DNA of 28,632 nt from DAOMOD01 sp964526035 (GTDB lineage: Bacteria > Pseudomonadota > Gammaproteobacteria > Xanthomonadales > BPKI01), in contig CAZGKE010000030.1 of NCBI GenBank assembly GCA_964526035.1, positions 1 through 28,632 of the forward strand, written 5' to 3'. The notes beneath the pieces were generated by a model. That model worked only from the letters and a program-made list of their open reading frames with translations. It searched no databases and was not told the DNA's origin. Positions 14,656 to 23,583 of the stretch are shown here, one piece after another (the first letter of the stretch is position 1; the number at the start of each line of letters is the position of its first letter). Position numbers and translations under genes: made by a program.

Positions 14656-15824
14656 GGCAGCGGCAGCCTGGCACGCAGCCTCGTACCGCCGCTGCTGTCG
14701 ATATCGAGGCGTCCACCGCAGTCGTCGAGTCGCGCGCGCATGCTCTGAATGCCGCTGCCCTCCCGCTGCCCTGCCCCGCGGCCGTCGTCGCGCACTTCAA
14801 GAAGCACTTCTCCGGCCTCTGCGCGCAGCAGTACTCGGCACTGCACGGCCTCGGCATGGCGGATCACGTTGGTGACGGCCTCGCGAAGCACCATGGCAAG
14901 AACCGCTTCCGCATCGGGGGGCAGCGTCGGCGTTTCGCCTTCCAGTTCGAATTCGACGCCGGCTGCCTTCAGCGCCACCCGAGCGTGCTCCAGTTCGCCG
15001 GGCAAGCCTCGCCGGCGCATGCCGACGACCGCCTCGCGCACTTCGGCAAGCGCCGCACGCGACACTTCCTCGACGTCGCCTATCTCCCGCTCGGCGCGGG
15101 CGGGATCCTCACGGACGAGCTGCCGGGCGAGTTCGGCCTTGAGCGTGATCACCGACAGCGTGTGCCCAAGCAGGTCGTGCAGGTCGCGGGAAATGCGCTC
15201 GCGCTCGGCCACCTGCGCCAGCTGCCGCACTTCCTGTTGCGACAGCCTGAGCTCGGCACTGCGCCTGGAGTGACCGGCGTAGTAGATACCGACCATGCCG
15301 ATCAGCAACGAGAAAACCAGCGCGGTCGACCAGAAGATCGGATGCGGCTGCAGCAGCAGCGCAAGCAATGCCGCCACCGCAAGAATGGCGACCAGTACAC
15401 CGACTGCCCGCCGAAGCGGCCCGAGTTGACCGACGAAGCTGGCCGAGTAGATCAGGAACACCGCCGCCCCGGGATTCGAAGGTGCCCAGACCGCGCCGAT
15501 CGCGGCAAGTCCGATGATGTTCGGAAGCACCGCCCAGCCGCGGCGCCAGAAGCCATTGAAGTACAGCGCCAGGAACGACACCAGGGTCAGCGCCAGCAGC
15601 GCGCCGGTCAGCGGATCGGGTGGAACATAGACATAGCGAACCAGGAAGAACGACAGGTAGACCAGCCACAGGTACGGCGTCCAGCCGATGTCCGGGTCGT
15701 CGGGCAAGAGGCACCGATGCAAACCTGTGAACCATCGCGCCCACACGGCTCCGCGAGCCCTGCGTACAGGCGCGGCGGCCTTGTCGCTCGCGGGATCCAG
15801 CGTCAGTGGCAGTCGGCGGGACAT
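14652..15824 (-). CDS. HisKA_3-type sensor histidine kinase, DesK-like
   Basis: A 390-residue membrane kinase with four to six helices in residues about 48-185 and no large periplasmic domain, as in DesK-type sensors that read membrane state or membrane-inserted compounds. The dimerisation/phosphotransfer helix ERERISRDLHDLLGHTLSVI carries phospho-accepting His216. The HATPase domain follows with N-box REAVTNVIRHAEA and G-box DDGRGAGQREGSGIQSMRARL. The ribosome site is weak, so translation may depend on coupling to the upstream amidohydrolase 69 bases away. It overlaps the response regulator start by four bases. The usual substrate would be Asp55 of that regulator. Confidence 0.92.
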   Translation of the reverse strand: MSRRLPLTLDPASDKAAAPVRRARGAVWARWFTGLHRCLLPDDPDIGWTPYLWLVYLSFFLVRYVYVPPDPLTGALLALTLVSFLALYFNGFWRRGWAVLPNIIGLAAIGAVWAPSNPGAAVFLIYSASFVGQLGPLRRAVGVLVAILAVAALLALLLQPHPIFWSTALVFSLLIGMVGIYYAGHSRRSAELRLSQQEVRQLAQVAERERISRDLHDLLGHTLSVITLKAELARQLVREDPARAEREIGDVEEVSRAALAEVREAVVGMRRRGLPGELEHARVALKAAGVEFELEGETPTLPPDAEAVLAMVLREAVTNVIRHAEAVQCRVLLRAEAGEVLLEVRDDGRGAGQREGSGIQSMRARLDDCGGRLDIDSSGGTRLRARLPLP

Positions 15825-15893
15825 GGTGGTTCGAGTCGGGGTGGCCCGGCGGACGAGTCGGAAGTCGACGGCAAAGAATAGCAGCGGGCCGCG

Positions 15894-17672
15894 TTATCGC
15901 AGCGTCACCGACTCGATCTCGATGCGCGCCGGACCCGTTCCTGGCCCGGCCACGACTGCGACCGCCCAGGCGTGCGCGGGATCGAAGCCCGGGACGTCTG
16001 TCAGAGGCACTTCGATGTCCTGCCATGCATCCGCTTCGGTCACCGGCCATTGCGCCGGCATGCCGCCGGGGGCTCCGGAAAAGAGCAGGATCTGACTGGC
16101 AGCATCCGTCCGCAGGCGCACATGCAGCCGCTCGAACGCACTGAGATCGACCTGCACCGTCGGATCGCCGCCGAGCATGCGCATTGCGCCGGCCCATGGC
16201 CAGGCGAAGCCCGGACGTACCTCGGCCTCGACCTGCAGGAGGCCGTTCTCGGCGGCGACCGACACCGTCGACGCGCCGCCGCGAATCGAATCGGTCGTCG
16301 CGACCCAATTGTTGACGCCATCTTCGAACTGGCCCAGCACCGGATCGTCCGGCGTCGGCGCCGCGACGGCTTCCGTGGCATCGAAGCGCGTACGCTCGAT
16401 CCGATAGCCGTTCTTCCACACCGCCACGATGTCCCGCGTGGCGGTGATATCGGTCAGGGGATTGCTGGCCACCAGAACCAGATCGGCGCGTTTGCCCGAG
16501 GCGATCTGCCCGCGATCTTCGAGCCCGAAGCGCTCCGCGGTGCGCGAGGTCGCCGCGGCCAGGACCTCGGCCGGCTTCAGACCGGCTTCGACCAGCAGCT
16601 CAAGCTCGCGATGCAGGCTTGCACCGTGTGCAGTACCCGGGTTCGGTGCGTCCGAACCGGCAAGTATCGTCACGCCCGCCCGATGCAGCGCCGCAGTGTT
16701 GGCCAGAGCATTCGCGAAGACCGCGTTGCCGCTTCCGCCGGAGGGAAAGCGTCGGCCAAGACTCTCTCGCTGCTCTGCACTCAGGTGAGGCGACAGCCGC
16801 GCGTCTTCGCGCAGTCCGTTGTCGCGGCTGCCGATCGACTCCATCACCGCCAGCGTCGGCACCAGGAAAACCTTGCCTTCGCTCGCGAGCGCCAGCAGCA
16901 ACTCGTCGGCAGGCGCATCGCCAAACACGTGCGCCAGCCCGTCGGCGCCGGCATCGATCGCCATACGCGCCTCCTCGTGGCTGCCGGCGTGCACGATCAC
17001 CTGCTTGCCACGCGCGTGCGCCGCCTTGATGGCCGCGTCGAGGATGTCGCGGTCCAACGTCGGCATGGGATGGCCCCAGCCGCGCCCGGACTCCACCACC
17101 AGCTTGATGAAATCCGAACCTTCGGCGACCCGCGCCGCAATGAAGCTGTCGGCGTCGGCGGCACTGTCGAGCGTCGGTACGCGCAGTCCGAACTGCGTGC
17201 CGTGTCCGCCCGCCGCAGTCACAAGATTGCCGGCCGACCACATGTCCGCCTGGTCGGTTCGATCCAGCGACTCGCGCTCGGCGCGCGCCGCCGCCAGCAG
17301 GTCGACCGAAGTGAACAGGTCGATCTGCGTGCCGACGCCGAAGCGCAGCGCGTCACGTCGGGCATCCAAATAGTTGTGAGTATGGGCGTCGATGAACGCC
17401 GGCAGCAGCGTGTGACCCTCGGCGGAGATCTCCAGCACGTCCTTCGGCAATGGCACCCTGGGCGCGACCGCCGTGATCCGGCCGTCCTGCACCAGCACAT
17501 CGCGACGGCCGAGGAGACGCTCACCGTCGAACACGTTGGCGTCGCGCAGGAGAAACGTGTTGGCGGACTGAGCCGGCCACTGCGCCGGCTGCGGCGCGCC
17601 GGGTTCGGGGAGCACCATCATGAAGGCGACCACTGCACCCAGCGCCGCCACCGCAAGTATCAAGTTACGCAT
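15894..17672 (-). CDS. Exported amidohydrolase with C-terminal CIA30-like domain
   Basis: A 592-residue protein with an N-terminal hydrophobic anchor or signal (residues 3-20) and a perfect AGGAGG eight bases before ATG 17672. Residues about 40-435 are an amidohydrolase (imidazolonepropionase/prolidase-like group): His97 and His99 in DAHTHN, Lys190 as likely bridging lysine, His228 in VIVHAG, His248 in LAHVFGD and Asp341 in LAGSDAPN complete a metal site. Residues about 449-592 (FEDGVNNW..., GGASTVSV, then AWQDIEVPLTDVPGF) form a beta-sandwich resembling CIA30/carbohydrate-binding-like domains. The substrate is not evident; cyclic amides, dipeptides or lactone-like compounds are possible. It begins 3 bases after the exporter permease, so its job is probably tied to an exported or toxic small molecule. 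Confidence 0.88.
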   Translation of the reverse strand: MRNLILAVAALGAVVAFMMVLPEPGAPQPAQWPAQSANTFLLRDANVFDGERLLGRRDVLVQDGRITAVAPRVPLPKDVLEISAEGHTLLPAFIDAHTHNYLDARRDALRFGVGTQIDLFTSVDLLAAARAERESLDRTDQADMWSAGNLVTAAGGHGTQFGLRVPTLDSAADADSFIAARVAEGSDFIKLVVESGRGWGHPMPTLDRDILDAAIKAAHARGKQVIVHAGSHEEARMAIDAGADGLAHVFGDAPADELLLALASEGKVFLVPTLAVMESIGSRDNGLREDARLSPHLSAEQRESLGRRFPSGGSGNAVFANALANTAALHRAGVTILAGSDAPNPGTAHGASLHRELELLVEAGLKPAEVLAAATSRTAERFGLEDRGQIASGKRADLVLVASNPLTDITATRDIVAVWKNGYRIERTRFDATEAVAAPTPDDPVLGQFEDGVNNWVATTDSIRGGASTVSVAAENGLLQVEAEVRPGFAWPWAGAMRMLGGDPTVQVDLSAFERLHVRLRTDAASQILLFSGAPGGMPAQWPVTEADAWQDIEVPLTDVPGFDPAHAWAVAVVAGPGTGPARIEIESVTLR

Positions 17673-17675
17673 GAT

Positions 17676-18419
17676 TCAGTCCTCCTGCGCGCGACGCCAG
17701 CCGAGGGCGGCAATGGCAAGAAACAGCAAAGTCACGCCGACCAGCACCGCGACATGAAGCCACGGTCGCGCGGCCGGTTGTGCACCGGTCGCATCCAGCG
17801 CGATCGCCGCGAGGTGGTAGGGCGGCAGCAGCACGGCGAAGCGTTGCAGCCACTCGGGGAACGCCATGATCGGCACCCATAGTCCGGACAGGAACGCCAT
17901 CGGCAGGTACACCAGGTTCACCACCGCCGGTGCTGCCTGCGGACTCAGCCACAGGCCGCCCGCAAGTCCCATCGCGCAGAACGGAATCGCGCCAAGCGTC
18001 AAGGTCACCGCCAGCAGGATCCAGTCCATGCGCGGCATGCGCACCTCGCCGAACAGTGCGCCCATCGTGGCCAGGATCACGAACACGAAGAAGGCGAACA
18101 GCATGGCCATCGCGGCGCGCGCCAGCAGGGGGACCCATGGCCGCACCGGCGCGGCGCGCTTGAGCCTGAGCCAGCCCTGGCCACGCTCGGTCGCCACCCC
18201 GATGCCGAAGCCGAACAGCGCCGGTCCCATGATGCCGAACACCCCGTAGGTCGCCAGCAGCCAGGTCGGCATGTGCATGCTGCGGCTCATCGTGAACGCC
18301 AGCGCAAAGAACGCGTAGAACATCGCCGGCAACAGCAGGGTCGGCAGCACGAAAGCGGGCTGCCTGAAGACGCTCAGGAATTCTCCGCGAATCTCGCGCA
18401 CAAGCACCATGACGTTCAT
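17676..18419 (-). CDS. ABC-2 type exporter permease
   Basis: A 247-residue membrane protein with six predicted helices, the length and topology of ABC-2 permeases (N-terminal cytoplasmic amphipathic helix MNVMVLVREIRGEFLSVFRQ, helix pair around 25-75, and the conserved LPMAFLSGLWVPIMAFPEWL re-entrant region at about 172-191). Start overlaps the ATPase stop in ATGA (18416-18419). It should pair with that ATPase to export a compound such as a lipid, peptide or drug; family membership does not tell which. Confidence 0.9.
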   Translation of the reverse strand: MNVMVLVREIRGEFLSVFRQPAFVLPTLLLPAMFYAFFALAFTMSRSMHMPTWLLATYGVFGIMGPALFGFGIGVATERGQGWLRLKRAAPVRPWVPLLARAAMAMLFAFFVFVILATMGALFGEVRMPRMDWILLAVTLTLGAIPFCAMGLAGGLWLSPQAAPAVVNLVYLPMAFLSGLWVPIMAFPEWLQRFAVLLPPYHLAAIALDATGAQPAARPWLHVAVLVGVTLLFLAIAALGWRRAQED

Positions 18420-19309
18420 GCTGCCTCCCTGGCCTGGCCGGTCAGCGACAGGAAGGCGTCGTCCAGTCCGATCTCGGCGACGGTGAGGTTGCTGAGATGC
18501 GCGTCCTGCGCCAGCAGTTCGCGCAGCATCCGCTCCACGTCCGTGGCGGCAATCTCGACGCGATCACCCTGCCGACGGACATCACGTACGCCGGGCAGCG
18601 CGCGCAGGCGCGCGTCGTCGAGCGCGGTCGAACAGCGCACCAACCTTCCACCGGTAGCCGCCTTGATCTCTGAAGGCGTGCCCTCGGCGACGAGGCGCCC
18701 GGCGTGGAGCACGCCGATGCGGTCGGCCAGCGCATCGGCCTCTTCGAGGTAGTGCGTGGTCAGCACCACGGTGCGGCCGTCGTCGGCCAGCTGGCGCACC
18801 ACGCTCCACATGCGCCGGCGCATCTCCACGTCCATGCCCACCGTGGGTTCGTCGAGGAACAGGAGCTGGGGGTCTCCGCAAATCGCGAGCGCGAACAGCA
18901 CCCGCTGCTGCTGCCCGCCGGAAAGTTTGCCGAAACGGCGCGATTCGAGGCCATCCAGCGCGGCCATCTGCACCACCCGGTCGAACGCAAGCGGCCGCGG
19001 GTAATATCCGGAAAACAGCTCGACATGCTCGCGCACCGTCAGCATCGCCGGAACACCGCTGACCTGCAGCATGGCGCCGGTAGCCCGCCGCACGGCCATC
19101 TCTCCTGGCTGCCCGTCGAGCACCCGAATGGTGCCGGCCTGCAGGCGCAGCAGTCCGAGCAACAGCGCGATGGTCGTCGTCTTGCCGGCACCGTTGGCGC
19201 CCAGCAATGCGTACACGCCGCCCTGGGGGACGGCGAGACTGAGATTGTCCAGCGCGGGCTGGCGCACAAATCGATGGGTCACCCCCGAAAGTTCTGCCAC
19301 CGCCTTCAT
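18416..19309 (-). CDS. ABC-2 type exporter ATP-binding protein
   Basis: A 297-residue ATPase. ATG 19309 is chosen because GGGAG lies seven bases upstream and the protein then starts at the first strand (MKAVAELSGVTHRFV). Motifs: Walker A GANGAGKTT, Q-loop MLQVSGVP, signature LSGGQQQR, Walker B LLFLDEPTVGMD and H-loop TTHYLEEAD. The last 80 residues form the usual extra domain of DrrA/CcmA-like exporter ATPases. It is the first gene of a five-gene minus-strand operon: ATPase, permease, amidohydrolase, kinase, regulator. That order is common for exporters controlled by their own two-component system. Confidence 0.93.
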   Translation of the reverse strand: MKAVAELSGVTHRFVRQPALDNLSLAVPQGGVYALLGANGAGKTTTIALLLGLLRLQAGTIRVLDGQPGEMAVRRATGAMLQVSGVPAMLTVREHVELFSGYYPRPLAFDRVVQMAALDGLESRRFGKLSGGQQQRVLFALAICGDPQLLFLDEPTVGMDVEMRRRMWSVVRQLADDGRTVVLTTHYLEEADALADRIGVLHAGRLVAEGTPSEIKAATGGRLVRCSTALDDARLRALPGVRDVRRQGDRVEIAATDVERMLRELLAQDAHLSNLTVAEIGLDDAFLSLTGQAREAA

Positions 19310-19390
19310 GATTCTGCTCCCATCCACACCTGGGACCAGTGTCCTGCAGATGCCCGGCGCGCGGCAGGGCCGGAAGTCAGAATCTCGGAG

Positions 19391-19420
19391 TGACAAAAGT
19401 CAGCGCCGCTCGCCTATGCT
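19391..19420 (+). promoter_or_regulatory. Possible promoter for the GT-C glycosyltransferase gene
   Basis: TGACAA at 19391-19396 and TATGCT at 19415-19420 with an 18-base spacer lie just before the ATG at 19449. If real, this supports 19449 over the in-frame ATG at 19416, which would fall inside the -10 element. Confidence 0.35.
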
Positions 19421-19448
19421 TGCATCCAGCCCTGCCGAGACCGCACCG

Positions 19449-20954
19449 ATGCGGGATGCCCGCCGCTCCGACCTGCTCTGGCTCTTCGCCCTCGCCGGCG
19501 GCCGCCTCGTCCTGCACTTTGCACTCAACCACCAGTACGGTTGGCATCGCGACGAGCTTGGACTGCGCGACGACGCGCTCGACCTCGACTGGGGCTACGT
19601 CAACTACCCGCCGCTGACTCCCTTGCTGGCAAGGATCGCACTGGAACTGTTCGGCGACTCGCTCACCGGCTTTCGCACCTTCGCAGTCCTTGCCCAGTGT
19701 GCAGCGATGGTGCTGACAGGCCTGATCGCGCGCGAACTGGGCGGCGGCCGCGGCGCGCAGCTTGCCGCAGCGGCGGCCATGGCGGCCGCGCCGTTCGCCT
19801 TGCTGGCCGGCAGCATGATGCAGTACGTCGCCTTCGACTTCCTGTGGTGGGTGCTGGCCGCGTGGCTGCTGGTGCGCCTCGCCAATGGCGCCGATCCACG
19901 GCTGTGGCTGGCGCTCGGGGTCGTCATCGGGTTCGGCATGCTGACGCGTTTCACCATGCTGATTTGCGTCGCCGGCATCGTCGCGGCGACGCTGGCGACG
20001 CCGCTCAGGCGCCAGCTCGCCATGCCCTGGCCTTGGTTCGGTGCCCTAGTTTCGATGCTGCTGTTCACCCCGCATGTGGTCTGGCAGTGGCAGCACGGCT
20101 TCGTGACCTTGGAGTTCCTGGAGCACATCCGTTTGCGCGACGCCGCCATCGGGCGCGCCGACGGATTCGTTGCGCAGCAGTTCTTCGTCAACACCAACCC
20201 CCTGCTGGTACCGCTATGGCTGACGGGCCTGGCCTGGTTGAGCGTCGCGCAGGCGGCACGGCCGTTCCGTGCGCTGGCGTGGGTGTACGCCGTGCCGGCG
20301 CTGCTGTTCGGGTTGCTGGGCGCGCGTGCCTACTACCTGGCACCGGCCTACCCGATGCTTCTGGCTGCGGGTTCGGTGGCCGTACAGCGATTCGGCGAGG
20401 TGCGATCCTGGGCGCGAACCCGCCCCGCGCGTGCAGGTGCCGCTGGGTGGCTCGCGCTCGCTTTTGCGATCAGCGCCATGCTGGCGCTGCCGCTGGCGCC
20501 GGTGAACTCCTCCGTCTGGCGCATGAGTCGGGGCGCCCACGACAACTTCGCCGAGCAGATCGGCTGGCCGGAACTGGCCGCCCAGGTGGCGGCCATTCAT
20601 GCTGCTCTCCCCGAGGATCAGCGCGAGCAAGCCGGCATCCTGGTGCACAACTACGGCCAGGCCGGGGCACTCAATCTCTACGGCCCCGCGCTCGGGCTGC
20701 CGCGTCCAATCAGCGGCGTCAACACGCACTGGTATCGCGGTTACGGCGATCCACCGCCGCGGGTCCTTATCGTCCTGGGGGCCGATCCCAGGGCGATGAC
20801 CGAAGTGTCGGCTGATTGCCGCGAAGTGGCGCGCATCGTCAATGCCGAAGGCGTTCCGAACGAGGAAACCCTCCACCGTCCAGCTGTCTTCGTCTGCAGC
20901 AACCAGCGTTTCCGCTGGGACGAGATCTGGCCACAGATGCAAAGCTTTGGCTAG
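19449..20954 (+). CDS. GT-C fold glycosyltransferase, ArnT/PMT-like (PMT_2 type)
   Basis: A 501-residue integral membrane protein with about ten helices. Close to the N-terminus, after helix 1, is HRDELGLRDDALDLDWGYVN followed by YPPLTPLLARI; Asp35-Glu36 is the catalytic acidic pair of the first periplasmic loop in GT-C enzymes, and the G-Y-V-x-Y-P-P-L stretch is a hallmark of the PMT_2/GT83 group. These enzymes move a sugar from a polyprenyl-phosphate donor to a lipid or protein on the periplasmic side. The C-terminal roughly 130 residues are a soluble periplasmic domain. Start choice is uncertain (19416 is possible). It ends six bases from the convergent GT4 gene, so both may act in cell-envelope glycan assembly, but acceptor and sugar cannot be read. 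Confidence 0.85.
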   Translation: MRDARRSDLLWLFALAGGRLVLHFALNHQYGWHRDELGLRDDALDLDWGYVNYPPLTPLLARIALELFGDSLTGFRTFAVLAQCAAMVLTGLIARELGGGRGAQLAAAAAMAAAPFALLAGSMMQYVAFDFLWWVLAAWLLVRLANGADPRLWLALGVVIGFGMLTRFTMLICVAGIVAATLATPLRRQLAMPWPWFGALVSMLLFTPHVVWQWQHGFVTLEFLEHIRLRDAAIGRADGFVAQQFFVNTNPLLVPLWLTGLAWLSVAQAARPFRALAWVYAVPALLFGLLGARAYYLAPAYPMLLAAGSVAVQRFGEVRSWARTRPARAGAAGWLALAFAISAMLALPLAPVNSSVWRMSRGAHDNFAEQIGWPELAAQVAAIHAALPEDQREQAGILVHNYGQAGALNLYGPALGLPRPISGVNTHWYRGYGDPPPRVLIVLGADPRAMTEVSADCREVARIVNAEGVPNEETLHRPAVFVCSNQRFRWDEIWPQMQSFG

Positions 20955-20960
20955 CGCACA

Positions 20961-22151
20961 TCACACCTGTTCCGCGACAATCGCCTCGTCCCGAGCCAGG
21001 CCCAGGTAGCACTTCTCGGCGCGGCGCATAAGGGTGTCAACGCTCCAGCGCGCGGCGTCGCCGGGGCCAGCGGCCGCCAGTTCGGTACGCAGTTCCTCGT
21101 CATCAAGCAGCACGGCGATGCTGGCCGCAAACGCGGCTTCGTCCTCCTCTGCCACCCTTGCGCTTCGAGCACCTGCGAGCACGGTCGCGGTGCCCATCAC
21201 CGCCGTGGAGACGATCGGCACACCGAGCGCCATTGCCTCGATCAGGACCAGACCCTGGGTCTCGGTGGGCGAGGCAAATACGAATACGTCGCCGGCTTTG
21301 TAGCAGTCGAGCAGCGTAGTGCGACGATCGAGGTTGCCGCAGAAGACCACGTTGCGTTCGAGCCCGAGTCCGCTCGCGAGCCGGCGCAGCCTGGGTTCAT
21401 CGGGCCCTTCGCCGGCAATGATGAAGGCCAGGTCGGGAAAGCGATCAACGAGCCGCCGACAGACGCGCAGCAGAAAGGCGATGTTCTTTTCGACCGCCAG
21501 CCGGCTGACGGTCACCAGCGTCGGCCGATCGGCGGCGATTCCTTTGCGCGCACGGAAGGCAGCGCCGTCACCGCCACTGAACTCGGTGAAATCAATGCCG
21601 GTCGGCAGTACGGTCGACGGCGTGCGCACGCCATAACGCTCCAGCACTTTCGCCATCTCCACGCTGGGTACGAACAGGTGATCGACGCCGTGGCAGAGCC
21701 GGCGCGACAACCAGCGCGCCAGTGCGCGCAGCGGCGGTGCCGGGAACCACGGCAGGTAGTGGCCAACGTACTGCTCGAAGTAGGTGTGGTAGGTCTCCAC
21801 CACCGGCACGCACAACTGCCGCGCCAGGCGAACGCCGAGCTGATGGGCGCGAAACGGCGTGTGCACGTGGATGACGTCCCAGCGCCGTTCCGCGAGCTGC
21901 GGCAACAGGTCCAGCAGCGCGCGCTTGCGAATCAGGCGGTCCTCGGGATCGAAGAAGATGGTGTGCGCAGGCAGCCGCAGAGTATTCCACTGTCCGTGAT
22001 CGTCGTGCTCGGCGTCTGCGGGACCGTAGGCGGGTGCCACCAGTGTCACGTTGTGTCCCATACCGGTCAGGGCGCGCGCAAAGGTCCGGATCGAGGTGGA
22101 AACCCCGTTGACGCGCGGAAAGTAGACGTCTGACAGCATGAGAATGTCCAT
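20961..22151 (-). CDS. Family GT4 glycosyltransferase
   Basis: A 396-residue GT-B fold enzyme. ATG 22151 is chosen because the protein then opens with the first Rossmann strand (MDILMLSDVYFPRVNGVSTS), including the G-V-x-x-S nucleotide-phosphate loop seen in GT4 mannosyltransferases of the PimB/MgtA type. The C-terminal half carries SRLAVEKN (phosphate-binding Lys), the GEGPDEPRL loop, and the E-x7-E motif Glu289/Glu297 (ETQGLVLIE). Cytosolic, probably membrane-peripheral. It likely transfers mannose or a related sugar from a nucleotide donor to a lipid; a glycolipid role is inference. Convergent with the GT-C gene and divergent from the beta-barrel gene. Confidence 0.9.
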   Translation of the reverse strand: MDILMLSDVYFPRVNGVSTSIRTFARALTGMGHNVTLVAPAYGPADAEHDDHGQWNTLRLPAHTIFFDPEDRLIRKRALLDLLPQLAERRWDVIHVHTPFRAHQLGVRLARQLCVPVVETYHTYFEQYVGHYLPWFPAPPLRALARWLSRRLCHGVDHLFVPSVEMAKVLERYGVRTPSTVLPTGIDFTEFSGGDGAAFRARKGIAADRPTLVTVSRLAVEKNIAFLLRVCRRLVDRFPDLAFIIAGEGPDEPRLRRLASGLGLERNVVFCGNLDRRTTLLDCYKAGDVFVFASPTETQGLVLIEAMALGVPIVSTAVMGTATVLAGARSARVAEEDEAAFAASIAVLLDDEELRTELAAAGPGDAARWSVDTLMRRAEKCYLGLARDEAIVAEQV

Positions 22152-22234
22152 GACTGGCCAGCGTATGACGGACATGTGAAAGGCGTGCGACAGCGCGAGG
22201 AAAGCGAACCGGCCCGCGTCCGGTCCCTTGCTCC

Positions 22235-23488
22235 ATGCGACTCGCCTCGATCCTTGCCGCCATCACCGCCCTTGCCACGAGCGCCGTTGCTTTGGCGGAA
22301 GACTTCTCGTGGCAATTCGGCGGCTTCGGTGCACTCGGCCTGGGATCCTTCGATGCACCGCAATCCTGGCTGGACGGCGGTTTCGGTCGCCTCGCAGACG
22401 GCGATGCCGGTCGCCATGCGCAGGGCGCCCTCGACGCGGCCTTCGCATTCGACTGGGAATTCCGACTGCTCTGGTCCGGCCGTGTGCATCTGGTCGGATC
22501 CGCCGAAGGTGCGCGCGCAGGCGGCCGACGTACCGGTCTGACCGAAGCGTTCGTGCAGCGGATCTGGTTCAGCGGGAATCAGGCGCACTGGCGGCTGCGC
22601 GCAGGCCTGCACTTCCTGTCGACCTCGATGGAGAACGTCGATCCGCTGTGGCAGTCGCCCTACACGCAGACGCTGTCGGCGCTGAACAGCTGGATCGGCG
22701 AAGAGTTCAGGCCACTCGGCATCGAGGTTTCGCGCAGCGTCGAAGGCGAGGACGGTCGCCGGTTGGAACTGGCCGCGGGAACGTTCGCGGGTAACGATAC
22801 GTCGGGCGCCCTGCTCGCCTGGCGCGGCTTCGCGCTGCACCGGCGTCTGGCCCGCTTCGGCGAAACCCTGCCGTTGCCGCCGCTTCCATCGCTGGCCCCC
22901 GGTGCGCCCTTCGGCGACCAGAATACGCGCGGCAGCCGCGCTGTCGGCAGCGATCTCGACGGGCGTGCGGGCTACTACCTGCGCGCGCAGTGGCAGGCCC
23001 GACCCGAGCTGCTGACGAGCGCGCTGTGGGCCGACAACCGCGGCGATCGCGACCTGCACGGCGGCGACTACTCCTGGCGCACGCGTTTCGGTCAACTTGG
23101 ATTCGAATGGCTGCCATCTCCCCGATGGACGCTGGCAGGCGAGTGGCTGTGGGGTGAGAGCGGCATGGGATTCGCGCCCGATCCATTCGCCGAGATCGCG
23201 TTCAGTACCACCTACCTGTTGGCGTCCTGGCAGCGAAACGACTGGCGGCTGTCGCTGCGTGGCGAACGGTTTTCGGTGCGCGACCTGGATCGCAGCGCGG
23301 CCGAGAACAACGACGAACGCGGCCATGCGCTGACGGTGGCGCTGTTTCGTTCGCTGGGAACGCATTGGCGGTTGGGCGTCGAAGCGCTCAGCGTCCACGG
23401 GCGCCGACCGGCGGCCGCCGAAGCCGGGTTCGAGGATCAGGCCGGCGGCGACAGTCTGCGCATCGAACTGCGCCGGGTCTGGCAGTAG
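22235..23488 (+). CDS. Predicted outer-membrane beta-barrel protein (capsule-assembly Wzi-like or porin-like)
   Basis: A 417-residue protein with a classic signal peptide (MRLASILAAITALATSAVALA, cleavage before ED). The mature part is made of alternating hydrophobic/polar strands with many Trp/Arg/Asp residues (AFAFDWEFRLLWSGRVHLVG, HWRLRAGLHFLSTSMENVDP, WTLAGEWLWGESGMGF, WRLSLRGERFSVRDLD) and ends in RIELRRVWQ, close to the aromatic C-terminal strand used in barrel assembly. I recognise no specific porin family. Lack of a good ribosome site is noted. Divergent from the GT4 gene with 83 bases between the start codons. A role in exporting or anchoring a surface polysaccharide made by neighbouring glycosyltransferases is possible but unsupported beyond proximity. 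Confidence 0.75.
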   Translation: MRLASILAAITALATSAVALAEDFSWQFGGFGALGLGSFDAPQSWLDGGFGRLADGDAGRHAQGALDAAFAFDWEFRLLWSGRVHLVGSAEGARAGGRRTGLTEAFVQRIWFSGNQAHWRLRAGLHFLSTSMENVDPLWQSPYTQTLSALNSWIGEEFRPLGIEVSRSVEGEDGRRLELAAGTFAGNDTSGALLAWRGFALHRRLARFGETLPLPPLPSLAPGAPFGDQNTRGSRAVGSDLDGRAGYYLRAQWQARPELLTSALWADNRGDRDLHGGDYSWRTRFGQLGFEWLPSPRWTLAGEWLWGESGMGFAPDPFAEIAFSTTYLLASWQRNDWRLSLRGERFSVRDLDRSAAENNDERGHALTVALFRSLGTHWRLGVEALSVHGRRPAAAEAGFEDQAGGDSLRIELRRVWQ

Positions 23489-23583
23489 CGGCAGTACGGA
23501 TCGCCCGCTGCCGGCTGCCTGTTCGGACAGGCCACGACGCGCGGTGCTATCGTCCGCCCTGTCGCTCTTGAGGCCGATGGACC

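Noticed and set aside
15972..17882. A 636-codon open frame on the plus strand opposite the amidohydrolase
   Set aside because: It is the antisense of a gene with clear catalytic motifs; its protein is rich in Arg/His/Gln with no recognisable domain, as expected for antisense frames in high-GC DNA.
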